64,000 bases of DNA from Cacajao melanocephalus (taxonomy: Eukaryota > Chordata > Mammalia > Primates > Pitheciidae), in NCBI GenBank assembly GCA_963573385.1, contig CAUYLG010041376.1, positions 1-64,000 of the forward strand. The letters are read 5' to 3'. Shown here in pieces: positions 1-13,136 of this stretch (positions are counted from its first letter, which is position 1; every line of letters starts with the position of its first letter). Under the pieces are notes generated by a model. That model had not been told where the DNA came from, ran no database searches, and saw only the letters and a list, made by a program, of their open reading frames with translations. The position numbers and the translations under genes were made by a program.

Positions 1-3000
1 GACATGAACTCATCCTTTTTATGGCTGCATAGTATTCCATGGTGTATATGTGCCACATTTTCTTTATCCAGTCTATCATTGATGGGCATTTGGGTTGGTT
101 CCAGGTCTTTGCTATTGTAAACAGTGCCACAATGAACATACATATGCATGCATCTTTATAATAGAACAGTTATAATCATTTGTGTATATACTCAGTAATG
201 GGATGGCTGGGTCAAATGGTATTTCTATTTCTAGATCCTTGAGGAATGGCCACACTGTCTTCAACAATGGTTGAACTAATTTATACTCCCACCAACAGTA
301 TAAAAGCATTCCTATTTCTCAACATACTCTCCAGCATCTGTTGTCTCCTCCTGATTTTTTAATGATCGTCATTCTAACTGGCATGATATAGTATCTCAAT
401 GTGGTTTCGATTTGCATTTCTCTATGACCAGTGATGATGAACATTTTTTCATGTTTGTTGGCTTCATAAATGTCTTCTTTTGAAAAGAAAGTGTTCATAT
501 CCTTCACCCACTTTTTGATGGGGCTTTTTTTTTTTTTTTTTTTTTTGGTAAATTTGTTTGAGTTATTTGTAGATTCTGGATATTAGCTCTTTGTCAGATG
601 GGTAGATTGCAAAAAATTTTTCCCATTCTGTTGGTTGACAGTTCACTCTAATTGTCTTTCTTTTCTTTTTTTTTCTTTCTTTTTTTTTTTTTTTTTTGCT
701 GTGCCAAAGCTCTGAAGTTTAATTAGATGCCATTTGTCTATTTTGGCAATTGTTGCCATTGCTTTTGGTGTTTTAGTCATGAAGTCTTTGCCTATGCCTA
801 TGTCCTGAATGGTATTGCCTAGGTTTTCTTCTAGGGTTTTTATGGTGTTAGGTGTTATGTTTAAATCTTTAATCCATCTGGAGTTAATTTTTGTATAAGG
901 TGTAAGGAAGAGGTCCAGTTTCAGCTTTCTGCACATGGCTAGCCAGTTTTCCCAATACCATTTATTAAACAGGGAATCCTTTCCCCATTGATTGTTTTTG
1001 TCAGGTTTGTCAAAGATCAGATGATGATTGTAGATATACCAGCATTACTTATGAGGCCTCTGTTCTGTTCTATATCTCTCTTTTGGTACCAGTACCATGC
1101 TGTTTTGATTACTGTAGCCTTGTAGTATAGTTTGAAGTCAGGTAGTGTGATGCCTCCAGCTTTGTTCTTTTTGCTTAGAATTGATGTGGCTATGCGGTTC
1201 TGTGAAGAAGGTCATTGGTAGCTTGATGGGGATAGCATTGAATCTATAAATTACTTTGGGTGGTATGGCCATTTTCACGATATTGATTCTTCCTACCCAT
1301 GAGCATGGAATGTTTTTGTATCTGTTTTTGTCATCTCTTATTTCATTGAGCAGTGGTTTGTAGTTCTCCTTGAAGACGTCCTTCATGTCCCTTGTTAGTT
1401 GTATCCCTAGGTATCTTAATCCCTTTGCAGCAATTGTAAAAGGAAGTTTGCTCATGATTTGGTTCTCTGTTTGTCTGTTATTGGTGCACAGGAATGCTTG
1501 TGATTTTTGCACATTGATTTTGTATCCTGAGACCTTGCTGAAGTTGCTTATCAGTTTAAGGAGGTATGGGGCATAGACAATGGGGTCTTCCAAATATACA
1601 ATCATGTTGTCTGCAAATAGATACAATTTGATTTCCTCTTTTCCTAATTGAATACCCTTTATTTATTTTTCTTGTTTGATTGTTCTGGCTAGAATTTCCA
1701 CTGCTATGTTGAATAGGAGTGGTGAGAGAGGGCACCCTTGTCTAGTTCCAGTTTTCAGAAGGAATGCTTCCATTTTTGCCCTTTCAGTATGATATTGGCT
1801 TTGGGTTTGTCATAAATAACTTTTATTATTTTGAGATACGTTCCACTGATACCTACTTTATTGAGAGTTTTTAGCATAAAGAGCTGTTAAATTTTGTCGA
1901 AGGCCTTCTCTGCATCTATTGAGATAATCATGTCGTTTTTGTCTGTGGTTCTATTTATATGATGGATTACATTTATAGATTTGAGTATGTTGAACACACC
2001 TTGCATCCCTGGGATGAAGCCTATTTGATTGTGATGGATAAGCTTTTTGATGTGCTGTTGCATTCAGTTTGCCGGCTTTATTGAAGATTTTCACATCAAT
2101 GTTCATCATCAATATTGGCCTGAAATTTTCTTTTTTCGTTGTGTCTCTGCCAGGTTTCTGTATCTGGATGATATTGGTCTCATAAAATGAGTTAGGGAAT
2201 ATTCCCTCTTTTTGTATTGTTTGGAATAGTTTCAGAAGAAATGGTACCATTTCCTCTTTGTACAACTGGTAGAATTTGGCTGTGAACCCAACTGGACCAG
2301 GACTTTTTTGTGTTGGTAGGCTATTAATTGCTGCCTCAACTTCAGACGTTGTTATTGGTCTATTCAGGGATTCAGCTTCTTCCTTCTTTAGTCTTGAGAG
2401 TGTATAAGTTTCCAGGAGTTTATCCATTTTTTCCAGATTTACTGGTTTATGTGAACAGAGTTGTTTGTAGTAATCTCTGATGGTAGTTTGTATTTCTGAG
2501 GAATCAGTGGTGATATCCCCTTTATCATTTTTTATTGCATCTATTCTATTCTTCTCTCTTTTCTCTTTTATTAGTCTGGCTAGCAGCCTATTTTGTCAGT
2601 CTTATCTAAAAAACCAGCTCCTGGATGCATTGATTTTTTTGAAGGGTTTTCTGTGTCTCTATCTTCTTCAGTTCTGCTCTGATCTTAGTTATTTCTTGTC
2701 TTCTGCTAGTTTTGAATTTGTTTGATCTTGTTCCTCTAGTTCTTTTAATTATGACAATAGGATACTGATTTTAGATCTTTCCTCACTTCTCATATGGGCA
2801 TTTAGTGCTCTAAATTTCTCTCTGGACACTGCTTTAAATGTGTCCCAGAGATTCTGGTACATTGCATCTTCATTCTTATTGGTTTCCAAGAACATCTTTA
2901 TTTCTGCCTTCATTTCATTATTTATCCAGTAGTCATTCAGGAGCAGGTTGTTTAATTTCCATTTAGTTGTGCAGTTTTGAGTGAGTTTCTTAATCCTGAG

Positions 3001-3719
3001 TCCTAATTTGATTGCACTGTGATCTTAGAGACTGTTATGATATCTAATCTTTTGCATTTGCTGAGGAGTGGTTTACTTCCAATTATGTGGTCAATTTTAG
3101 AGTAAGTGAGATGTGGTGCTGAGAAGAATGTATATTTCTGTGGATTTGGGATGGAGAGTTCTGTAGATGTCTATTATGTCCCCATGGTCCAGATTTGAGT
3201 TCAAGTCCTGGATATCCTTGTTAATGTTCTGTCTTTTTGATCTGTCTAATATTCACACTGGAGTGTTAAAGTCTCCCACTATTATTGTGTGGGAGTCTAA
3301 GTCTCTTTGTAGGTCATTAAAAACTTGCTTTATGTATCTGGGTGCTACTTTATTGAGTGCATATATATTTAGGATAGTTAGCTTTTCTTGTTGCATTGAT
3401 CCCCTTACCATTATGTAACGCCCCTCTTTGTTTCTTTTGTCTTTTATTGGTTTAAAGTCCATTTTATCAGAAATTAGAATTGCAACTCCTGCTTTATTTT
3501 TGCTCTCCATTTGCTTGGTAAATCTTCCTCCATCCCTTTATTTTGAGTCTGTGTGTGTCTTTGCATGTGAGATGGGTCTCCTGAATACAGAACACTGACG
3601 GATCTTGACTCTTTATCTTGACTCTTTATCCAATTTGCCAGTCTGTGTCTTTCGATTGGGACATTTAGCCCATTTACATTTAAGGTGAATATTGTTATAT
3701 ATGAATTTTATCCTGCCAT
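1..3719 (-). pseudogene. L1 ORF2 remnant (endonuclease/reverse transcriptase), broken
   Basis: The ORF2 start is at 3719 on the minus strand, but codon 4 is TAA (3710-3708). The endonuclease segment survives at 3510-3253 (ends GDFNTP), the reverse-transcriptase fingers at 2427-1951 (contains SPGPVGF), the catalytic palm and beyond at 1626-1138, and C-terminal parts at 936-643, 507-319 and 309-112. The catalytic box reads FADN at 1617-1606, so the second aspartate of the usual FADD is lost. A 13-bp tandem duplication at 3604-3629 breaks the endonuclease frame. The last codons lie beyond base 1. Confidence 0.93.
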
Positions 3720-3726
3720 TTTGATA

Positions 3727-4809
3727 CTAGCTGGTTGTTTTGCTGGTTAGTTGATGCAGTTTCTTTGTTGTGTCAATTGCCATTACCATTTGGTATGTTT
3801 TTGCAGTAGCTGGTACTGGTTGCTCCTTTCCATGTTTAGTGCTCCCTTCAGGAACTCTTGTAAGGCAGACCTGGTGGTGAGAAAATCTCTCAGCAATTGC
3901 TTGTCTGTAAAGGATCTTATTTCTCATTCACTTCTGGAGCTTAGTTTGACTGGATATGAAATTCTGTGCTGAAAGTTCTTTTCTTTAAGGATGTTGAATA
4001 TTGGCCCCCACGCTCTTCTGGCCTGTAGGGTTTCTGTGGAAAGATCCACTGTGAATCTGATGGGCTTCCATTTGTGAGTAACTCAATCTTTCTCTCTGGC
4101 TGCTCTTAGCATTTTTTCCTTCATTTCAACCCTGGTGAATCTGATGATTATGTGCATTGGGGTTGCTCTTCCTGAGGCATATCATTGTGTTGTTCTCTGT
4201 ATTTCCAGGATTTGAATGTTGGCCTGCCTTGCTAGGTTGGGAAAGTTTTCCAGGATAAAATCCTGAAGAGTGCTTTCCAGCTTGTATTCATTCTCTCAGT
4301 CACATTCAGGTACACCGTTCAAGAGTAGATTCGGTCTTTTCACATAATCCCATATTTCTTGGAGGCTTTGTTCATTTTTTTTCACCCTTTTTTTCTCTAA
4401 TCTTGCCTTCTTGCTTTATTTCATTGAGTTAATCTTCAATCTCTGATATCCTTTCTTCTGTTTGATTGATTTGGCTATTGAAACTTGTGTATGCTTCGCG
4501 GAGTTCTCGTGTTGTGTTTTTCAGCTCCATCAAATCGTTTATGTTCTTCTCTAAGCTGGTTATTTTAGTGAGCATTTCATCTAACCTTTTTTCAAGGTTC
4601 TTAGTTTCTTTGCATTTGGTTGGAACATGTTCCTTTAGCTCAGAGAAGTTTGTTATTACCCAACTTCTGAAATCTGCTTCTTTCAATTCATCAAACTCAT
4701 TCTCCATCCAGTTGTGTTCCCTTGCTGATGAGTAGTTGTGATCCCTTGGAGGAGGAGAGGCCTTCTGGTTTTTGGTGATTTCAGCCTTTTTGTCTAGGTT
4801 TCATTTCAT
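3727..4809 (-). pseudogene. L1 ORF1 remnant (RNA-binding chaperone), broken at codon 3
   Basis: The ORF1 start codon is at 4809 on the minus strand but codon 3 is TGA (4803-4801). Open stretches remain at 4707-4429, a heptad-rich coiled-coil containing LEKRLDEMLTKITSLEKNIN, and at 3927-3727, the C-terminal tail with VPATAKTYQM. L1 ORF1p is a trimeric single-strand nucleic-acid chaperone that coats L1 RNA. This copy cannot make it because of the early nonsense codon and later frame breaks. Confidence 0.9.
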
Positions 4810-5810
4810 CTTAGTGGATTTATCTACCTTTGGTCTTTGAAGTTGGTAGCTTTCAGATGGAGTCTCTGAGTAGATGTCCTTTCTGTTGATGTTGAAGCTA
4901 TTTCTTTCTGTTTTCTAGTTTTCTTTCTAACAGTCAGGCCCCTCTCCTGCAGGACTGTTGGAAGTCCACTCCAGACACTGCTTGCCTGGGAATCGCTGTG
5001 GGTGCTGCAGAACAGCAAGGATTACTGCCTGTTCCTTCCTCTGGTAGCTTCATCCCAGAGAGGTACCCACCAGATATCAGCCAGCGCTCTCCTGTATGAG
5101 GTATCTCTTTGGATATATGGCAGTCAGGAAGCCTCTTGAGGAGGCAGTCTGACACTTATCAGAGCTCAAGTGCTGTGCTGGGAGCTCTGTTGCTCCCTTC
5201 AGAGGTGCTGGGCAGGGACGTTTAAGTCGGCTGCAGTGGAACTCAAAACCACCCCTTTTCCCAAATACTCTGTCCTGGGAAGCTGGGGCTTTATGTATAA
5301 GTCCCTGACAGGCTGCTGACTTTTTTCAGAGATGCCCTGCCTGGCAAGGAGAAAATCTAGTCACAGTCTGCCTGCAGAGGCATTGCTGAGCTGCTGCTGG
5401 CTCTGCCCAGCTGCTATGTAAACTTCCTTGTGATTTTGTTTACACAGGCAAGGTTAGAACTTCCTTGATCATGGTGGACACCCCTCCCCGCAGAGAGCTC
5501 CACTGTCCCCGGTTGAGCTCAAACTGCCGTGCTGGCTGCAAACATCTCAAACCAGTGAGTTTCAGTTTGCTGGGCTTTGTGGGGGTGGGACCCACCAAGC
5601 CAGATCACTTGGCTCCCTGCCTTCAGCCCCCTTTTTTCAGAGGAATGTGTGGTTCTGTCTCACAGGCGTTCCAGGCACCAGTTAAAACAGCCGCCCAGTT
5701 TTGTTCTGAACACGTGTGGCGCTGTTGTAGTGGCCTTGAGGGGAATCTCCTGGTCCTTGGGCTGTAAGAACATAGGAAAAGTGCAGTACCTGAGCTGGAG
5801 TGCTGGAGTG
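4810..5810 (-). promoter_or_regulatory. L1 5' UTR (internal promoter region, decayed)
   Basis: This GC-richer kilobase sits directly upstream of the L1 ORF1 remnant on the minus strand. In L1 families the 5' UTR holds an internal RNA polymerase II promoter. The short open frames here (for example 4824-5018 on the minus strand) are chance frames of this UTR, not genes. Transcription factor sites were not resolved. Confidence 0.75.
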
Positions 5811-6013
5811 TCCAGAAATGAGACATTTAGAGGTTTACATAGATATATACACATAGATATAGAAATGGATTAATATAAATATAAATAAATGTACATGATG
5901 TGTATGAAAGAGAAAGAAAAATGTCAGAAATAAAATGGAGAGAATTGTTAGTATGCCAAGAAAACAATATGCTCTTTACCCTGTCTTCCCTACCATGTGG
6001 TGCCTTTGGCCTT
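5811..6013. other. AT-rich linker between L1 and Alu
   Basis: It contains imperfect ATA-rich runs (about 5835-5890) and no recognisable gene or repeat family. Confidence 0.5.
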
Positions 6014-6305
<292 letters not shown>

Positions 6306-6762
6306 ATTTATTTCTGTTTAATAAGATATTTTTTAAAGGGAATGGAGTGAACAAGCATTACAACATTGCAACAGAGAAACCTGTAGTGTGAATATTTGGG
6401 GCAAGGTTGTGAGTCCTCCATGAGCCTTGAGTATACTTGGGTTTGTGCCACTTTGCTACAAAAGTTGATTGCTAGAGAGGGGTTTCCAGCAGCATGGAAC
6501 AGTAGGGCTGGGCAACCTACCAGGGCAGCTGAGAGGCAGTTTGGAAAAATGTACCAGAAGGCATCTCTCACATCAGGGAACTAGAAAGCATGGAAGCTTC
6601 TTTAGGATTCCTGTAGAACCCACTCATAGGAAGGATATAAGTGCCCCAAAGTAAATAGGAGACATCTACACATTTATCCTGTAGCTCATCTTGAAGGCCA
6701 AAACTCAACTGGAGGAAAGGAAACCAAAAGATAATGGCAAATCGTTAGAAAAAGATTCACCA
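6306..6762. other. Unassigned single-copy-looking DNA
   Basis: No coding exon or familiar repeat was recognised. The three short overlapping frames here lack any family resemblance. Confidence 0.4.
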
Positions 6763-6797
6763 ACACACACACACACACACATACACACACATACACC
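6763..6797 (+). repeat. (CA)n microsatellite, interrupted
   Basis: An AC dinucleotide run with two ATAC interruptions. Confidence 0.95.
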
Positions 6798-7390
6798 TGT
6801 ATTTGTTGAGGTTCTCCAGAAGGATAGAACCAATAGAATATATGTATATACAAAAGGGAGTTTATTAGGGAGAATTGTCTCACATGGTTACAAGACAAAG
6901 TCTCACAATAGACCATCTGCAAGCTGAGGAAAGAGAAGCCAGTCGTTCTCAGACCAAGTTTGAAAGCCTGAAAACCAGGACAACTGACAGTGCAGCCTTC
7001 AGTCTGTGGTGGAAGGCCAGAGAGCCCTGGGGAAACCACTCATGTAAGTCCCAGAGTCCAAAGACCAAAGAGGCTGGAGTCTGATAATGACTAGGTCAGC
7101 AGGAGCAAAAGTAAGCATCAGGCACAGAAAGAAGAAAGAGACAGCCAGAAGACTTAGCAAAGCAAAGTGATCCTACCTTTCTCCACCTGTTTGTTCTAAC
7201 AATGCTGGCAGCTGATTGGATGCTGTCCACCCGCAATGAAGTTGGGTCTTCCTCTCCCAGTCCACCAACTCATATGTCAATCTCCTCTGGCAACATCCTC
7301 ATAAACATACCCAGAAACAATGCGTTACAGGCCATCTGGATCTCTACAATCCAATGAGGTTGACACCTAATATTATTCAACACAAAACCC
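6797..7390 (-). mobile_element. Probable LTR/MaLR-like interspersed repeat, diverged
   Basis: The left end reads gaggttctccagaaggatag followed by accaatag. The right end carries ccaatgaggttgacacc and tattattcaacaca. Both ends resemble a common human interspersed repeat of LTR type that I know by sequence but cannot name with certainty (an MLT-like family is my best guess). Orientation is inferred. The internal frame at 6875-7084 is incidental. Confidence 0.5.
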
Positions 7391-9617
7391 GTGTGTCATG
7401 CACATACACACACATCACCACAAACAAACTAGGGATACTATCTAAAGTTCAACTGAGTGGAGAAAAACAGAGTGTAAGTAATTGCTTCTTTTAGGTAGCA
7501 AATGGAATTAGAATTTATGAGTAATCATTATGTCTCCACATTTTAAAATCTGTTCAAACTCTGAAGAGCTGGTTTATGGAGGTTGTCATGAATGGAGATG
7601 AAATGAGACCACTTCATCTTTTCTAAATACAGACAAAACCAGCTCACTGTGCAAACCACAATAGTTAAGCAATCCCCTGTGCCGCTAATGAGACTGCTGC
7701 TCATTTACCCATTATAGCTTTAGTTTATCTTTATTTCACAGTGGTAATGGTCTTAGAAACTCTATCTTTGCTCTTTGTAAACCTACTAGTTAACTGGATG
7801 TGTCTCCATAGAGAGTGAGAAAAAGTCTAGGTTACAGGTAGTATTTCTACAACTTTCTTTGCTATACAATTCAGTGAGAGAGCCAGTTTTCATACTCTGG
7901 CTTCAGCCACTCATGTCTTCCGAAATCCATGTCTCCCCAGCCTCCTAGTAAACTCAAAATACCTCACTTATAATAATTACATTTCACAAAGTTGGTCAGT
8001 CAAATAATGTTTGGAATAAATAAGTGGATAGTGAGGTAGGAGAAAAACAAGAAGCCCAAAGATTTCATGTGCCAGATTGAAAAAACTCAGTCACTGATTT
8101 GAAAATAAAGTCAATGTTTTCTTTTTTTTCTGAGAGTTGTTTATTGTTCAATTACTTGGAAGATCTGAAGAATTTTAGATTGTGTTGGTTATGGAACTGG
8201 AGGTAGGGAGTGCTGGCGTCAGTTTGTTTAAGAGGGGCGAGAAGAAGAGCTGCGGGCTGAAGTATTGCAAGAGTCACTGTGGGAAATGTTTAGTCTTTTA
8301 GGATCTTTCACAGCAGATAAGCTACAAGGCCAACCTGTACCTATTGCTATCAGTGTCTCTCTCTGGTCCTTTCCAAAGCAGTGCTTGAGGTATGATGGCT
8401 TGGTTTTCTTTTGGCTTCTTTCTTGCTTTTAGTGGATGATCTTCTAAAGGCAAAGTGAGTAACACAAATAAACATTACTATAAAGCTATCCTGTAATTTA
8501 TCTCTTGTCTGTAACCCTAGCAGGTAGTCATTCTTGTGATCATTTCTTCCATGTTGGGATACAACCACATTCTGTCTCCTTAAATGTCTCTCATATTTTC
8601 TTGTTCATTTATTTTGTTTTGTTTTTGTGCTCAACAAGCATCTCCATTTTGACAACCTCAGAGCCAGAGTAGGCAGTAGAAGCCAGCTGAGGATGTCTTC
8701 TTTTCTCATTGTCAACTCTTAAAAGTTGAAATTTTATGTAAATATTTATTGAAAAGGTTAATCTCTCTGTTTCTTTTCTTCCTTTATTTTTTAGTACACA
8801 TTTAGAAACTTACAGAAACTTCAGAAACGTTGGTCTTCATTGATTCCCAAATCTTTAAAAGCTTGATATGTGATTCCCTATTTTTTTTTACAATGTTGAG
8901 TGGGGATTTGTAGACTTTTTCTTGAGTTCCTGCTGCAAAGAAAATAGAACATAATCTAGATGTTCCGTTCAGGCAATTATTTATAGAAACATTAAGCCTT
9001 AGTTACTTCTTATACCTTTTAAAAAATCTGTAAACACTTATAAAAATTCTGGTTTCTTTGAAATAGTATAATCAGATACAATTCCCTATTTATTATATAC
9101 ATGGTCAAATACTCTATCTTCTCACACACACACAAACACACACAAAACTACTTATATAAAGGTAAAATAAATATTTCAATAATCTATTCAATAATAAATA
9201 TTAAATTAAACATCTAAACACAATTGCAAGAAAAAAAATGTGATTAGTTATAGTATACTTGTCCACCACAATCAAATAAAATAGGTTAGTTTTAGATCAA
9301 ATACACATAGTACTAGCAACTCAGTTTTTCTAATGTTATTAATATTGGATTTCAGCAACATAGTTTAATATTACAAAGCTGCGTACTTTGATTAGTAATT
9401 TATAAAGCAAAGTATGTTAGTTTTTACCTCTTGTACATACAGTTACAGAAACATGACTCATTTCTAGTTTCAATTCAATACTATAAATTATCCTTTGCCA
9501 AAGATTTCTCATCTGCTTCTCAGCGGTGTAAGGTAATCATTTTAATTTAGAAGTTGTTGAGGGCCTAATTATTTTTCTTCTTCTCTTGTGTAAAGCATAA
9601 AATATCACCTAAATATC
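7391..9617. other. Unassigned AT-rich DNA
   Basis: Apart from a short impure CA tract at 9122-9146 I recognise nothing here. A 72-codon minus-strand frame at 8350-8568 has a normal-looking composition but matches no protein I know, and has no splice or conservation evidence. Confidence 0.4.
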
Positions 9618-9823
9618 CTAGGCAACATAGCAAAACCTAATCTCTACAAAAAAAAAATTAAAAATTAGCGAGGTATGGGCGCATGCTGCTAGTCCCAGCT
9701 ACTCAGGAGGCTGAGATGGAAGAGTTGCGTGAGCCAGGGAGGTCAAGGCTGCAGTGAGCTGTGATCCCCACTGCACTCCAACCTGGGTAACAGAGTGACA
9801 CCCTGTCTCTCAAAAAAATTATT
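9618..9823 (+). mobile_element. 5'-truncated Alu, plus strand
   Basis: It starts inside the left monomer (ctaggcaacatagcaaaacc), passes an A-rich linker, then has the right-monomer motifs gtcccagctactcaggaggc and cactgcactccaacctggg, ending ctgtctctcaaaa. The J-like features gtcaaggctgcagtgagctg suggest an old Alu. Confidence 0.9.
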
Positions 9824-11749
9824 TGAAAATTGCCTTGAAAATTTGAGTTGAAAATGTTAATATTTTAACAGGTATGAAGTATAGATAGTGGCAGTATGTC
9901 AAAACATTTCAAAGAAACTCAGAAATATCACTTTCATATTTTAATACATGAACTCTAATCTTGTCATATAATTGTTTGCACCTATATAAATAGCATAATA
10001 AATGATGTTAAGAAATGGGAATCTAATGAAAACAAAATAAAACCTTTGAATTGTATTAATTAGCAATAATTAATCAAAAAGGAGAGTAGACTCTTTAAAA
10101 ATATGCCTTTATCAATATCAAATAAAAAATACCACCTCCAAAAAATTGAAGATTTTTAAGGACATTAATTATAATGTATTCAAATAGTTCAATAGTTGAA
10201 GTTGACCAGATTTATTGCACAGTTTACACAATGCTTTAAAAATTACCCAAGCATTAAATGCCAAAATATAAAGCCACAAAATTAGTAAATTAATTCTATA
10301 TCATACTTCATTTCCAGAAGAAAAGGGTCTGGTCTCAAGGATAGTTGTTTACAACTTATCCCTTTAATAATAATGTAAAAAAATTTTAATTTGTGTTTAT
10401 TTATTTTCAAATGCTAACTTTTTATAGATTCTAGCTTCTGATGTAAATAATTTCCTTCACATAATAAACTTTTATATGAAATAATACTTTCATTTTCTTT
10501 CATTCAGTCAATTATAATAATTTTTTCTGGGAGATAGTAGAGTACCACATGTGTGAAAATCTTACAGTTAAATTGGATCAAATCAGGCAGTATAGATTTC
10601 CTAGACCATAAAATCTATAAAAATCAGAAACAATGGATTTAACTCCCAAATTGTTCATTTAAAGATCTAACTCTTTGTGTTTGACATTAAAACAAATATT
10701 AAATAAACATAATAAAGGACTTTTTTAAGAAACAGTGTTATACTTGTTATAGTACTTAATGTAGTAATCTTCTACTGGTAGTTGGGTTATTCTTTTAATC
10801 ATCACATATCCGTATTTAAATCATATACTTAATTGGTCCTATTTAGCTTTGTTTCATCTTATTAGTTACAAGATGATACTTATTAAATGACCTACACCAT
10901 GGTTTAAATTTCTTTAAAAAAAATCATTTGAGACATTATAGTTTTACTTTTGTAAAATACATTAAAAGAGACATTTCTATGTGACCTATTTGGAAATTAT
11001 TTTGTTAGAAAAATAATCATGTAAGTTCCAGATAAAGAGACATTTTACTCTTCAAATTGTGAGAGTAGTAACAGACAGCAATATTCTAAATTACTCTTCT
11101 ATACACATTTCCTATTTGACAATCCTACAGCCATTAAATTAGTTAATCATCTTTCTGGGGTGAGAATTTCATGCTTCAAATACAGGTTGATTAAAGATTA
11201 GTGTTCCTGGTAGTTGGTCACCTGCTTCATCATTAGATTTGAAGAGCTGAAGCTCCTAGGATAAGTAAACACTGCAAAGCATTCTGAATATTTTAAATGC
11301 ATGGTTTGTTTTCCTGTGCTCCCTGTGTTTGAGATTACTCAGGATGTTTATGTGTTTTTTCCCATTTGCATCATTCTCATATACTTTACTCAGAACAGTT
11401 AGAAAAAATATAATCAAAACTATTTTGACTAAATTTTAATTTAAAATTAGACTTTAGAATAGAGGCTTTTTTTACTTTTACTTTCAATAGTAATATATTT
11501 TAAAATTGTGTTTACAAGTTGGATAATCAAATATATTGCACTTCAGGTATAAACAAATTACTTTTCTTGAAATTAACTTGAGAAATCTACTTCCACTTTT
11601 TTCTTATTAACTATTAAAAAACAAAAACAAAACTTACAAATCTTTGAAAGCTATACACTAAAGCCTTTAGGAAAGAATGTACCAAGCATAACTATTTTTT
11701 TCTATTACTAACTTTTACACAATTATATAATTTTACCATTTTCTTAGGA
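9824..11749. other. Unassigned AT-rich DNA
   Basis: This is very AT-rich with many TAAA and TTTA runs. I recognise no exon and no repeat family. Confidence 0.4.
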
Positions 11750-13105
11750 AATCAGATCACAATTGCATACATTTGGGGCATATGACTTGCTATTTTGATA
11801 CACGAATACATTGTTCAGTGATTACCGTAACCTAATAAACATACCCATCATCTCACATAGCGACCTTTTTTGTGTGGGCAATGAGAATACTTAAGATCTA
11901 CTCTTAACAAATTACAAATATGCAATATGTTATTATTAACTATAATCATCAGGCTGACATTAGGTCTCCAGTACATATTTATCTTATGCTGAAGATTTGT
12001 ACCTTTTGTCCAACATCTTTGCTTCGCCCCAAGCCCTCCATCTCTGGTAACTGTCATTCTATTCTTCTTTATTATGAGTTCAGCTTTTTCTTTAATATTC
12101 CACATAAGTGAGATCATGCAATATTTGTCTTTCTGACTTATTTCACTTAATATAATCTCCTCAAGTTTCAGCCATGTGCTTGCAAATGGCGGGGTTTTCA
12201 TCTTTTTATGGCTCAATGATATTTCATAGTTGAAGAATACCAATATTTACTTTATCTATTCATCTGTTGATAGATATTTAGGTTGTTTCTATATCTTGGC
12301 TATTTGAATAATGCTCCCACAGGAATTCAGATGTCCCTACAAGATGTGGTTTAATTTTGCTTTGCATATGCACCTAAAAGTAAGATTGCTATATCATATG
12401 GAAAATCTATTTTTAACCTTTTGGGGAATACCCATACTGTTTTCCATCGTGGCAATATCACTGTACAGTTGGCCTGTAAAAGACTTTCCTTTTCTTTCCA
12501 TTCTTAGCAACACTTATCTTTTAAGTTTTGCAAAATAGCCATTCTAACAGGTGCTAGGTAGTATTTCACTGTGGTTTTAGTTTGCATTTCCCTGATGATT
12601 TGTAAAGTTGAGTATTATTTTATATACCTGATGGGCATGTGTATGTCTTTGGGACAATGCCTATTAAGATTTTTTGGCCCTGTTTAATTTCAGATATTAA
12701 ATTATTTACTGGACATATGGTTTACAATATTTTTCCCATTTCACACGTTGTCTGTTCATTTTGTTGATTTTTGTTTTATTGCCTGTATTTTTTGAGATCA
12801 AATCTAAAATATCAATGCAGAAGCCAATGTCAAGGAGATTATCACCTACATTTTCTTCTAGGAGTATTATGGTTTCAGGTTTTATATTTAAGTCTTTAAT
12901 CTATTTTATATTGGTTTTCATATATGGTGTAAGAGAAGGGTTTGAGTTCATTTTTTTTTTTTTGCATGTGGATATCCAGTTTTGCCAACCTATTTATTGG
13001 GGTCTAACACTTCCCCATTGTGTATTCCTGGTTCATTTGTTAAAAATTAATTATTAATCACACATGTGTGGGTTTATTTCCGGCTCTCCATTTTTTTCCA
13101 TTTTT
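11750..13105 (-). mobile_element. Old L1 (L1M-like) 3' fragment, minus strand
   Basis: Reading on the minus strand gives the 3' part of an L1 ORF2 followed by the 3' UTR, which lies at the left. The antisense landmarks include gtttcagccatgtgcttgc with catctttttatggc (12165-12215), the run to tttgcatttccctgatgat near 12585, and tgtgggtttatttccggctc near 13070. Divergence and the 3' UTR type suggest an L1MA/L1MB age class. It is truncated at its 5' side near 13105. Frame 11848-12243 is a chance frame of the 3' UTR. Confidence 0.85.
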
Positions 13106-13136
13106 CCAAGTGAACTTTATAGTGATACACACTAAC

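Larger units (their letters stand above)
1..5810 (-). mobile_element. Near full-length primate L1 (LINE-1), 3' end cut by window edge
   Basis: Read on the minus strand, this holds an L1 in order: 5' UTR (about 5810-4810), ORF1 remnant, ORF2 remnant, stopping inside the ORF2 C-terminus at base 1. The translated fragments carry L1 ORF1 coiled-coil, ORF2 endonuclease, reverse-transcriptase and C-terminal sequence. The 5' UTR is of the older primate L1PA/L1PB kind rather than L1HS, judged from remembered sequence features. L1 copies itself by target-primed reverse transcription; this copy is dead. T-runs at 523-547 and 663-697 are expansions of A-runs inside ORF2. The 5' boundary near 5810 is approximate and no target-site duplication can be tested because the 3' end lies outside the window. 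Confidence 0.95.

Noticed and set aside
4824..5873. Several overlapping frames of 60-100 codons at the L1 5' end
   Set aside because: They are incidental frames of the L1 5' UTR; the primate ORF0 was not recognised among them.
6741..6797. CA repeat as Z-DNA regulatory element
   Set aside because: No adjacent promoter or gene; only a microsatellite can be supported.
8350..8568. 72-codon minus-strand frame as a gene
   Set aside because: No recognisable family, no splice signals and length expected by chance.
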